Source of the DNA: Rhypophila decipiens
Taxonomy: Eukaryota > Ascomycota > Sordariomycetes > Sordariales > Naviculisporaceae
Assembly (NCBI GenBank): GCA_033297075.1
Contig: MU858066.1
Span: forward strand, 287,821 to 351,820
Direction: 5' to 3'
Length of the DNA stretch: 64,000 nucleotides
The notes beneath the pieces were generated by a model. It was given only the letters and a program-made list of their open reading frames with translations, had not been told where the DNA came from and did no database searches. Below are positions 19,934 to 29,935 of this stretch, piece after piece (position 1 is the first letter of the stretch; each line of letters begins with the position of its first letter). The position numbers and the translations under genes were made by a program.

Positions 19934-21229
19934 CTATCTTCGCTTAGAAGGCCCCTGCATAACCTTCCACATGCCCTTCAACATGGCAGGAAACTCCTTA
20001 TTCCTCCAATCCTTCCAGTCATGATCCATAAGACCCCAATTCTCATCGGCGTCAACCCGGCCATCCCTGATATAATACGTCCCCTGCAGGGCCCAAACAG
20101 CCCAGTCGGCATCATTCCCGCTCATATAATCGACCAGACAGTTCAAATACCTACTATCCTGGGGAACCAAGCCCTTTTCACTTCCGCCCGTCATTCCCAC
20201 CCCGAATTCACTCAATATCATCGGCCCAGTATAAGGCTTCCCTTGCTCCAACACGAATCCCGAGTAAAGCCCATACTGTGCCTTGACCAGATCACAGTTT
20301 TGGAACGGATCGGGAAAGTTGACGGTAAAGGAATAAGCGTGCATCTCCCAGACATGCTTATCCCGACCCCAGCCCGAGATATCCAGCATCCGATTCCCAT
20401 CTCTGAGATGGACCAGATCCGTACTCGACTGGACCCCGCCCACAACGATCAGTACGTCTTTATTGTTCGCATGGACGATATCACCCCCCTGCTTGATAAA
20501 CTTGTACCAATCTGCTCGCCCATTCAGGTCCTGCAGCAAAAACGCGCGAATCTCGTTGCGAAGTGACATGCCCACCACCCCCGGATGGCTTTTCGACCAG
20601 ATGGCCATCTCTTTTAGCCCCTTCAGCCAATCTTGCGTCTTGAAGAATCGGGAATTCCACGTGTTGTACCCGAATCCTTCATCCCACCAGCCGTTTCCGT
20701 CCGTGAGGTTGCAGCACCAGCTTGCTTTGGAGACGTGGTTATCTAGGATTGTAAAAATCCCGGCAGACCAGAGCGTGTCTACCACTGAAGCGTATACGTC
20801 TCTTGTAGTGGTGTTACCCCCAAACTCGGGGTTTTTGGAGACGACATTGGTGTACAATTTGGTCGTGTCAGCAACAGAGACGCCCGCTGCCGAGGCGGCT
20901 TGAATGAAGCTGTCCGAGACTTTGACGGACGGGTTGAGGGCGTGGTCGGTGGAGTAGGTCAGGCGGACGCAGTTGAAGCCCTGGCGCCGGATCCAGTCGA
21001 CTATGTAGGACACGGGTTGTTTGTCGAGGCCTTCGGGGATGTTGGCTTCTTGGTGGCCTGCCCAGTTTACGCAGCGGAACTTGACGCGTTGGTTGTTGGC
21101 GTCGAGGATCCACCGGGACGAGGCGTGTAAGGGCAGGGCGGGCGAGAGTTGTTGTTGCGCCGTGGTGAGATTGGGGAGGATTGTGAGGAGGATTAGGAGG
21201 AGGATACGGAAGATGGCTTGTTGGGCCAT
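19934..21229 (-). CDS. Secreted glycoside hydrolase family 5 (endoglucanase-like)
   Basis: This is a single exon of 431 residues. Residues 1-24 (MAQQAIFRILLLILLTILPN, then LTTA) form a typical signal peptide, which decides the start; the same frame extends upstream but without signal-peptide character. The catalytic domain shows the GH5 pattern: RCVNWAGHQ, a buried GFNCVRLTYS strand, ILDNHVSKASWCC, the acid/base Glu226 after Asn225 (MSLRNEIR), His297 (WEMHAYS) and the nucleophile Glu341 (ILSEFGVG). There is no cellulose-binding module. Such enzymes cleave beta-1,4- or related beta-glycans outside the cell; the exact substrate cannot be read from sequence. It sits alone, not in a visible carbohydrate-use cluster. 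Confidence 0.92.
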   Translation of the reverse strand: MAQQAIFRILLLILLTILPNLTTAQQQLSPALPLHASSRWILDANNQRVKFRCVNWAGHQEANIPEGLDKQPVSYIVDWIRRQGFNCVRLTYSTDHALNPSVKVSDSFIQAASAAGVSVADTTKLYTNVVSKNPEFGGNTTTRDVYASVVDTLWSAGIFTILDNHVSKASWCCNLTDGNGWWDEGFGYNTWNSRFFKTQDWLKGLKEMAIWSKSHPGVVGMSLRNEIRAFLLQDLNGRADWYKFIKQGGDIVHANNKDVLIVVGGVQSSTDLVHLRDGNRMLDISGWGRDKHVWEMHAYSFTVNFPDPFQNCDLVKAQYGLYSGFVLEQGKPYTGPMILSEFGVGMTGGSEKGLVPQDSRYLNCLVDYMSGNDADWAVWALQGTYYIRDGRVDADENWGLMDHDWKDWRNKEFPAMLKGMWKVMQGPSKRR

Positions 21230-23520
21230 GGTGATGACGATGTTCCCCGACCTATGTATGTATATACAAGCCAACCGGGCAAGTTGACTCAGTGAGGCTA
21301 TCCAATAAGCAAGTCCGGATGTATAAACAAAAGAAGGAGAGAAGCACCAGGCTAGTGGACGGAGGCTTGCTGGACGAGTTGAATAAAGTTTTGTGGCTGT
21401 AGAGTAGTTTGAGGCCAACAATTGCACCAAAACGAGTCAAGAGATATGAGATACAAAGTAAGAGAATGAATCCCTCAAGTGGTACTCGAAAGAAAGACAA
21501 ATCAGCGTCGACAACAGCAAGACAGTCCTCGCTCGAGGAACACAGCGATGAACGAAAGACCAGGAGATGGGAGTAAGAAACCAAGGACCTCTGCATCTTA
21601 TAGAGACCATAACCATGCCCATTATGAATCCCCCTCTCGGTGAAAAAGGGGGACAGGCGCAGGTGAGAATGTCCATGGCACCTAGACTTAGGGGCCCGGA
21701 TCATGGCCGTCCAACGGCGATGCAGAGATGGCAAACGACCGACGTCACGACAGCTTGTCATGGTCTATATGGTAGGATCCTAGAGTAGTATTAAACCCCC
21801 GAATGAGTGCCTGGCGCTCATTGGCCATGGGATTAAATACAGCCAAGCAGAGTGAATGAGCGGATGGGAGCCGGATAGGGGTATAATTGTGACTGTGGTG
21901 GAATATGCCGTGTATGGTGAGGCAAAGCGACCTTCCAAATTATCCGACTCGATTCAAGGACTAGATGGTCTCGAGAACGGAGTCTGTTGGTTTAGGAATC
22001 GATGTACGGATACGAGCGGGAGTGAGTCGTTTCCTGGATCGACCGTGACCTTAGCGGCGACGAAGTGGCAGAGAATCCTAAATCTGGGGAAAGCGGCCGC
22101 TTAGTCGATCGACTTTATGCCCTGAATCCCAGCACATCTGAGAGTAACTTTACCTGTGGGATTTCCAAGTGATATTCCAAGGTACGGGGTAGGCAGGTGT
22201 GTCAGGACCAGTCCTGAAAAATCGACCGAACCAAGCAGAGGCGCATGTATATCCGTAGGCAAGGCACCAGGAACCAAAAAGGAAGAAAGTGGCCTGGGAC
22301 CCTCTCTGGACACTCAATCACGACCAATGTAAATAACAACCACACCCATTCAGGTGGCACGCTGGCAATGCTGGATGGCAGTTGGTCCTCCCCCGTCGTG
22401 ATTCGTGATAGGTCCCGGTGTTATAGGAGTCGACGCCTCGAACCCATGATCCTGTCGTGTGATTGGATAATGTGCAATTAAACGAACCCTCGGCCCGAGA
22501 TTGGTGGTGGTGGTGGTGGTGGCTGGAGTCTTTGAGCCGCTGAATCCCAGGCGTACCATATCCTTATCCAAACTCGAGCGATTCGATTCCAGCAGATAAT
22601 TCGCCGAGTCTGATGGCAGGTTCCATTGCTGTCGTGCCGGTAGCAGCGCATGGGAGAAGGAAGAAAAGTGCAGGACGCTGTGCATCTTCCCATACCGTTA
22701 GGAACTCACAAGTGCTTTGCAGCTGACCCGACCTCGACAAGTTGAAATAGGGGAACAGCGAGAACCTGTATTTCCTCCAGGGGCCCCCTTTCTTAACACT
22801 GTTCTAGATCAAAGAGAATTTGGCCGTTGATAATCTCCTGAGCCTTTAACAGAGGAGAGTCCCGGTGATTGGATGTCAACAAGAAAAGAGCCCTATCGAA
22901 CTGTTCCATTGTGGGGTCATCTGCCCACAAGCAAGCCAGCCGGAGCGAATGACACCCAGCAGCATGGATACAGCCAAATGCCCCATTCTCGGCGTCAATT
23001 AGACATGTACCCCAGAGCGGGCCAATCCGAACCCACGATCTTTGATCGACACCTTGGCAACCCTTTTTTTGGTTTAAACTACACCACTCATCACGCAGCT
23101 GGCCGGTGACACGATAATCAGATGGTCTCAGCCCGTTGTTCTCTCATGGCACAACAGGGGTCAGTAGCTTCCTCTCCGTCTTCTTCACATCGTGACACGA
23201 TTCGTGATGCCCTCGGTCTCAAATATTAACTTTTCAATTAATTACTAAGGTATGTATGTACGGTACAGTTCATTTGGTCGTGATCCATGGTCAGGGTAGG
23301 TTGGTGCCTTTTTACAAATCCTGCTCGCTCTTCATATGTGTCGTAAAGTCGTCATTGCACCAGGAAACATAAACAGAAGGGCGTTGGGAAAATTGCAGTC
23401 TGCCGCTCATCCGTCCAAGTTGGCGCAACTAAATTTTGGTGTTTGGTGTCACAATGTGGCCGGCATCCATCGGTTATCTTCAAACCACCAATGTGAAAAG
23501 GTAATGTTTCGGACAGTGGT
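21230..23520. other. 2.3-kb intergenic region
   Basis: These are the GH5 promoter side and the 3' flank of the PH-domain gene. A (GGT)n simple repeat is present at 22502-22520. No gene of more than about 80 codons with coding character is seen. Confidence 0.5.
22502..22521. repeat. (GGT)n microsatellite
   Basis: A run of about six GGT units lies in non-coding DNA. It is an ordinary short simple repeat. Confidence 0.85.
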
Positions 23521-24767
23521 TCAAACCGAGGGCCGAGCTGCTGCTGCTCTTTTGGCTTCCAGTTCTCGCCGCTTTGCCAACAAGCTTTTGAATGCCCCCA
23601 AGCATTGAACCAGGGCCTCCTCGCTTTGGGCGCAGAACCGGTAGCTCTTTTCGTCCGTGATGATTTGCAAGCATTGCGTCTTTGTTTTGCTGATGGGGTC
23701 GATATCGACCACGTTGACAATCGAGGACAGATAGACGATGAAGAGCACCGAGTACTCTGAGTCGTCCTTGTAAAGGATGAAATTCCTGGGCCGTAGAACT
23801 GCCCACGACTTCTTCCACTGCCGCACTCCTCTCTTGGTGCGGAGAAACCGCAACCATCCCTGCCAGATCACCCGGTCCGGGTCCTGGTCCAGATTGAGCC
23901 CGCTAACCTGACTAGTATGTAATGCACTCAGTTTCGGCCGGGTCGGGGACTGCACTGCCAGCGCCTCAGCCGATATATGTGGCAACCGTACGGCGTCCGA
24001 GTCGGAAAAGTCGGAATGCGATGCAAGCTCTGTACCGGACATGCCCGAGGAATCGAATTGGGAGGGTCTTCGGCCAGAAGACCCGGCCATGAATCGCTGG
24101 GGGGGTTCCAGAGGCTCCGGCGAACTCGATACAAGTCTCTCGCGATCCATGTCTCGACTGGGACCAGACACTCCGAGAGTAGGAACATCACGCTGTCCAA
24201 CTGGGCTCGCCAAAAAGAACTCGTCCTCCTCTTCCTCTATCCTCGCATCTTTCCTGATCAGATCTACCCACTCCTGTGCGTCCGCCGTTGTTGAAGCTTG
24301 GAAATGGTAGTTTTTCGAAGGCGAGAATAGGCCAAAGACGTTCTGCCGTTTGTGTTTGGGATCTTTGAGAAGGGTGACAGCTGTTAAGTCGGAGAGGTAG
24401 ATCTTGCGTCTTAGTTTCTCTTCTCGGTCGGATTTGTAGATCGAGAGCGTGTTGGGCCGTAGTACTATAAAAATCGTCCTCCAAGTCTGCCAATGCGGTC
24501 AGCATACAGTCGGATCACATGCGCAACCGTGAGCCTTGCCTTGGTCTTTTGTGTGCGCTTCTGAACATAACCGCTTTTGATGACGCGGTCAAACTCGAAG
24601 CTCCCGTTCTGGTTCACAGGCGAGTACGTATCCAGAGCGAGACGGCTGGTGAGTCGAGTGGCCGTGATTCTTTGCGGCATGGCGACGGACGTTGCAGGAA
24701 TATCGACGCCTAGACTGTTTGGCGGGCTGGCCGAAGAGGTCGGAGGCTGTGTCTGGACTTCGGTCAT
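23521..24767 (-). CDS. Tandem pleckstrin-homology domain protein (Opy1-like architecture)
   Basis: The exons are 24767-24540 and 24486-23521, giving 397 residues. PH domain 1 is at about 62-165: it runs SGYVQKRTQKTK, then TWRTIFIVLRPNTLSIYKS, ending AQEWVDLIRKD. A Ser/Pro-rich linker follows. PH domain 2 is at about 281-385 (IWQGWLRFLRTKRGVRQWKK...WAVLRPRNFILYKDD...). Two PH domains in a soluble protein of this size resemble yeast Opy1, a phosphoinositide-binding regulator at the plasma membrane; orthology is inferred from architecture only. The single 53-nt intron starts with GC rather than GT (AAG|GCAAGG...TGCTGAC...GGCAG). Its removal is required, because 53 is not divisible by three and the two halves of PH domain 1 lie in different frames. 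Confidence 0.85.
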
Positions 24768-26680
24768 GGTGATCGGATATTGTAAAACAAAAGAAAACTA
24801 ATGGTGGCAATAGTGGTGGTCATAAGTAATGTAAGAGCTGTATGTTTGTCGAGGAAAGCAAAGATGAGCGAAGGGCACCCTTGGGGATACAAAGAAAGTC
24901 GGGTATAAGATTGCCTAAACGAGAGACGGGAAGCGACCACCTGGTCTTGTGCCGGACGGAGAATAAACAGCCGGTATCGAGGGCGCAGCCGCGATGCAGG
25001 CTTGAGCGTACAAGACCCGTGGTCAACGAATGTGCAGAAGTTGGTGTCCTGTTGTTTTCTGAGAGTAAAATCACGAGGGAAGTACCGCAACAGGAGGCTT
25101 TTGGAGCCAGTGCTGCTGTGCTCCGGAGGCGTTTTGGGGGGCTCCCCGCTAATGGAGATTGAATAATTGACAGTGGAGCAGTGCAACCAAAGATGATGGG
25201 TCCAATCAAAAGACAGGCCTCGCTGTAAAATTACCCTCTCGAAGGAAGGAGCTTCCAGACTCGAGAGAGCCAAATACCGGACGACGGTACTTGCACTCGC
25301 TCGTGCGGCAGTCCTCGTTGGCGAGATTCTGAAACGGCCTGGCAGGTGCAGAAGAACGAGGCCATCAAGACGGGGGTCGGACAGCCAAGCAAACTTGGTT
25401 CGACAGGGCCGGAGCGGGACACGACACGGAGAAACTTGGAAAACAGCAGGCAAGATGCTGGGAGAAATAAAGTTTGAGTTATTGTTGATGGCTTGATGGC
25501 TATGCGCGCGGCCCGAGGGAGGCTGATTTCAAGAGCCTCACTAATTCAGGTTATTCGCAGGTACCGGTACGTGTCTTTTTTGGAAAGGAAAGCGCGGTCG
25601 GTTTCTGGTTTCGACTGGAATGTTTCGCGCGGCCCAAAGGAGACCGCCATCAGATGGGGATCCCAGAGTCCAGACACCCGAGACCCGAGGCCGCGTTCAT
25701 GCGTTGCAGTCTTGCGACTTGGCCAGTGTTGAGTGGTGATGGAGAAGGATATGCACTGATGCAGGTGTTTTCGGTTTCAGAAAAAAGGCAGCTACGGAAT
25801 AGACTCCAGTGACCCCACAGAAACTCGGCGGAGGTGGGATGGTGGTTGCTTTTGAGTTGGAGAGGGGATCCGGCTTGACGCAAGTCACGCAAATCACTCG
25901 ACAACTCGTTCAAACCATGCGATGCAAGGGAGCGAAGCTTCTCGATGTCGTTCCCCGCACTCCATTCTGCAAGATTATCTGGGGTTTATAGACTAACAAC
26001 GTCATATATTATCATCAGTCACCTGATTAACCCGTAGAGAGACGGGAATCGTTCCACGGCATCTTTTACCTTTGCTAGCCACCCGGCAGTGCAGCATGGC
26101 ATTGCTGAGATATCTATTTTATCATCTGGGGATCGTGTAGGTTTTCTGGCTGTGCAGGTTACGATTCTGACATTGACTTGTACACTTAGATTCTTTATTT
26201 AAGCGCACGTGCTGCCTAGTCGCTGATCACCTGCCGAAGTGGCTTCCAAAGTGGCTGCCAAACCGGTGTGGAAAAGTCAAAGGCAGGATGTAGACCAGTT
26301 CGATAGGAAAGCACCACCACGGCGGAGGAAAGTGCAGGTGAAGGAAGCCATTCCACGACACCAAAGGAAGGAACCGTGGTGAATGCGGACAAGTCCTGAC
26401 TCCTGCTGCTACTGTCAGAGATGGCAACCTATTTCTAGCTTTCCCTGCTCACGATGGACAAAACCCCAACACCAATAACCCCATCCACCATTAATTTTGA
26501 AGACGTATGGTCCATTTGACCGCATATCAATAACTCACGCATTCATACATGACATACTAGTATTGAGATTGCTACCCATCAGACCCTCGAATCCAGCACC
26601 CCGGGCAATCGGTCCCTTCCCTTGGTCCAGGGTCACTCACCAACCTAGATTCTGCTCCAGCGCCTCACCAGTTAGAAGAC
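24768..26680. other. 1.9-kb divergent promoter region
   Basis: This lies between the PH-domain gene (-) and the APH-like pseudogene (+). A 229-codon minus frame (24764-25453) upstream of the PH start has no family features and is probably leader sequence. Confidence 0.5.
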
Positions 26681-27900
26681 ATGGAGTTTGCATACGGGGA
26701 ACAGTTTGCCGACACAATCCAGCGAGAACTCGCAGGCACGAGATATGCCTGCACTGCATTGGAAGAGCTGTCTAGAGGATCATCTAATTACACGTTCGAG
26801 GGCATCCTTACGACACCACTCGACGACGGGACAGCACAGGTAGTCGTGAAGCACACTCAAGACCACCGTGCCGCCTCCCCGGAAGTGTTCATGCCACCAT
26901 CTCGATGCGTATGTCCCCATGGCAGACGGAGCATGTGCTGCTGCTAACGCTATGCATCTCTAGCTCGTCGAGAAGGAAAGTCTGGAAGTCCTGACCACGC
27001 TGCCACCGACGCCAGGGCCCTGCATCGTTCGGGCCCCCAAATTGCTCTACTTCATTCCCAAAAGCAACACACAAGTACTAGAGTTTCTCCCCGATTCGGT
27101 GGACCTGAAATATTACATGTTGAAGCATTTCTCAGCGCCGAATGATGCTTCCAAGAAACCCTTGTGCGACGCACTCGGACATAGCATCGGTACTTGGCTT
27201 AGATCCTTTCATCAATGGGCGACCCTACCGGGGCAGAATGTGCTGCGAGACATCGCCGAGACAAACAAAGCTGTACAGAAACACCACTGTGAAAGATTCT
27301 ATGAGCGGCTTGTGGACATCATTGCGGACTATCCGTCCATCCTTGAGGAGGAAAGAGGGATATTGGAGACGATACGGGATGAAGAAGTAGCTGCGCTGAG
27401 AAATCCGGATCAGTTGCAGGTTGTCCATGGTGATTTCTGGACTGGGAAGTACGGTCAATGAACAAAGCTCTTGTTCAGGATTTCTTGCTAACATGTATCG
27501 CAGCATTATCCTCCCAGATGCTCCTCTGATAGCCGGGACACAGGTCTTCATCATCGACTAGGAGTTCTGCCAGCTAGGCTCGCCGACCATGGACCTCGGC
27601 CGGATGATCGCAGAACTCTACCAAATATATTTCTTCATGGGCATCAAAGAAGCGAGATGGCTGATTACAGCCATAATCAATGGTTACGGTCATATCGACG
27701 ATAAGTTTGCTTTCCGCACAGCAGTCCACATTGGCGCACGCATGATCAATTTTGGAACCCTAGCTGGGGACTTGGTGCCCGAGACTAGGCTTCAGCGAGG
27801 TATTAGAATGGGTAGGGAGATGATTGTGCACGCGAGGCGTGAAGATCGTGGGTGGTTTGAAGCAGGAGACTTGGCCTGCCTATTTGCAGGCCGTGATTAG
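26681..27900 (+). pseudogene. Aminoglycoside-phosphotransferase-fold kinase, broken by one nonsense codon
   Basis: The exons are 26681-26908, 26964-27448 and 27504-27900, 369 sense codons apart from an internal stop. Features of the APH/choline-kinase fold are a Lys-containing beta strand (QVVVKHT), the catalytic loop HGDFWTGN (split by intron 2) and the metal-binding motif IID-[stop]-EF. In this family that motif is normally I-D-W-E, so TAG at 27559-27561 most simply replaces TGG. Everything on both sides is in frame with good splice sites, so this looks like a recent single-base loss. The same change read on the minus strand is CpA to TpA, the favoured context of repeat-induced point mutation. 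Readthrough or a sequencing error are alternatives. The substrate is unknown. Confidence 0.8.
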
Positions 27901-28522
27901 CGTAATTTTGCCGTCGGCTGAGCGATTGCGACTTTATGGGTAGTTGGTAGTTGGTATCAAACTTGTCAATGCAAGGCTAAGGGCTCACCCGAAGCGAGTT
28001 TTCTGTCGAATCCCTTCATTTGATGGGCATGCCGCTCCAGTTCAAAACGGCATTTTTGCTGAGACGGCAAACTTCCCCAAACACGATTTTGATGATGGTC
28101 TTGCTTGCTGTTTTTTCCCACCTTCTGAAACGTTGAAACACGGCCGACGTGGTTGAAGCCCGTGAGGTCGGCTCACCATCGACCCGATGGGTTACGATCT
28201 ACATGCACACACGGACACACACAGTCACTCACCCAGTTTTGAAAGCTTGTATTAATTGAATAGTATTCCCTTCCCCCCTTTGCTCTTCGGTCCGGGATTC
28301 CTCCTGGTACACTGTGAATACGTATGATGCGACAAGCCATGGAGCCAAGACAATAACAACCTCCTTGTCATTCTCTTCTCTCATTTGATTGTCTTTGGTA
28401 ATGATGGTTGAGGATCGATCTTTAGTAGGACTGAAACTGCAGTTCTATTCACAACAACTAACCACAGTCTTCTTTATCAAGGTGCTCTCGCTGTTTGCTG
28501 CGGGGGCACCGCGGTGCTAACA
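27901..28522. other. Intergenic region upstream of Fig1-like gene
   Basis: This holds a short CA-rich stretch near 28205 and the promoter of the downstream gene. No gene is recognised. Confidence 0.5.
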
Positions 28523-29634
28523 ATGAGCGAGAGGCCATCTTGTAAGTCTATTATCATTGTCATTGTATCTCCAATGGCCAGACCATAAACAGGAATCGTT
28601 GCTAACTCACTTCTTGTAACAGGGATGCCCAAGGCACCTCGAATCTTTCTTTTGGCAATATTTCCTGTCATTACTTTTATATTATACTGTCAGTCGTCCC
28701 TTTCATCGACCGCTGTCTATCCGACATGCTCACACGTCGTGTTAGTAATCCTCGAACTGGGATGTATCAACAACACCATGAGCGTGGTGTCTCCCATAAT
28801 AGTCCGGTCAAACGGATCAGTGCCCATAGGAGCTCAGACGACGGCTCCGGTCGATTTGCGTATTGGATTCTGGGGTGAGTCAGTCACATACCCTTAATAA
28901 CCAAGAGAAACAAACGGTCTAACTAGCATCTTGGAAAAAATGCAGGCCTCTGCTTCGGACCACAACCACTATCATGCACAAGCAGCGTCAACATTTTCAA
29001 ATCCAAATCCGTCTCCCAACTGAGCCGAGCAATCCCCGCGTCAAAAGGAGGGGGCAACATCGCCCTCGCCCGCCTGGCCCTCGGCCTCCAAGCCAACTTT
29101 GCCATCCTCAGCGGAATCGTCCTGTTCATCCTGATAGTCCTCGACTTGGCAGCCAATCTGGTGCAGATCTACTTCAACGCCAGAGAAGAATGGGAGTACC
29201 AGATGCAAGCGGCCGTCTGGGCGAGGAGTCTCGACTGGGCGACTGCCGCGGGCTCTATTGGGGCGTTTAGTTCGTATAGAGCGCTGTTGGTTGCTACGCC
29301 CGATTTGTTGCGCGCGACTTCGCAGACGGGGACGATGGGGATGGCGAGTATATCGGCGGGAACGGTGGCGTTTAATTTGTTCGCTGCTATTGTGGGGATT
29401 TCAGTTGTTGGGGCCGTGGTCAATACTTTGTTGACGATGAGTGAAGTTGGGGCGGCGGTAAGAACGAGGGGGGAGGTTTTCAAGAGACCTGCGGGAGGGA
29501 TTGATAAGGCGTCGATTATACGCACACAGATTGTTCCAGATGGTGGTGTTGGTGGTGGGAGTAAGGTTGATATTTTGAAGCCTGGGTATGTGCCTGTTTA
29601 TAAGAGGAGACCTGCTTATGAGATTTTTCCTTGA
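28523..29634 (+). CDS. Fig1-like membrane protein (Ca2+ influx / cell fusion family)
   Basis: The exons are 28523-28541, 28623-28874 and 28946-29634, giving 319 residues. The tiny 19-nt first exon encodes MSERPS and part of a Trp codon; it is supported by GTAAGT, CTAAC and ACAG signals and an in-phase join. There are four hydrophobic segments: one near the N-terminus (IFLLAIFPVITFILYC), and three later, around FAILSGIVLFILIVLDL, the Ala-rich 'ATAAGSIGAFSSYRALL' region and FNLFAAIVGISVVGAVV. The extracellular loop carries GCIN and the motif RIGFWGLCF followed by LSC, typical of the Fig1 family. Those proteins belong to the low-affinity calcium uptake system used in mating and hyphal fusion. 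The C-terminal tail is basic and cytosolic. It converges with the ABCC pseudogene, 300 bp away. Confidence 0.75.
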
Positions 29635-29935
29635 GGGTTGTTGGGGGAAGCCGCAGATGGGACAAGATAGACTTGCAATGGGTTTGATGTTGGAAGATGG
29701 TCCATGGTATCGTGGTGAAAGGACGGTATTACTGGACGATGGCTAGGAGTAAGTTCATTACGAAGAATATCCATCACAAAGTACCAGTTCATATCTAGAA
29801 TCAGGCCCCGAAATAGATTGGAAAATATACTTGTAGTAAGTCTCTTGGAAATGCAAAAAGGTCCAAAAATGACCTATTCGAGCCGAAAACCATGGTAACA
29901 AGGCCATGATATCCACTGGCCCGCCGATATCAACA

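Noticed and set aside
24764..25453. 229-codon minus-strand frame upstream of the PH-domain gene
   Set aside because: It is in a different frame from the PH gene and lacks domain features; probably leader.
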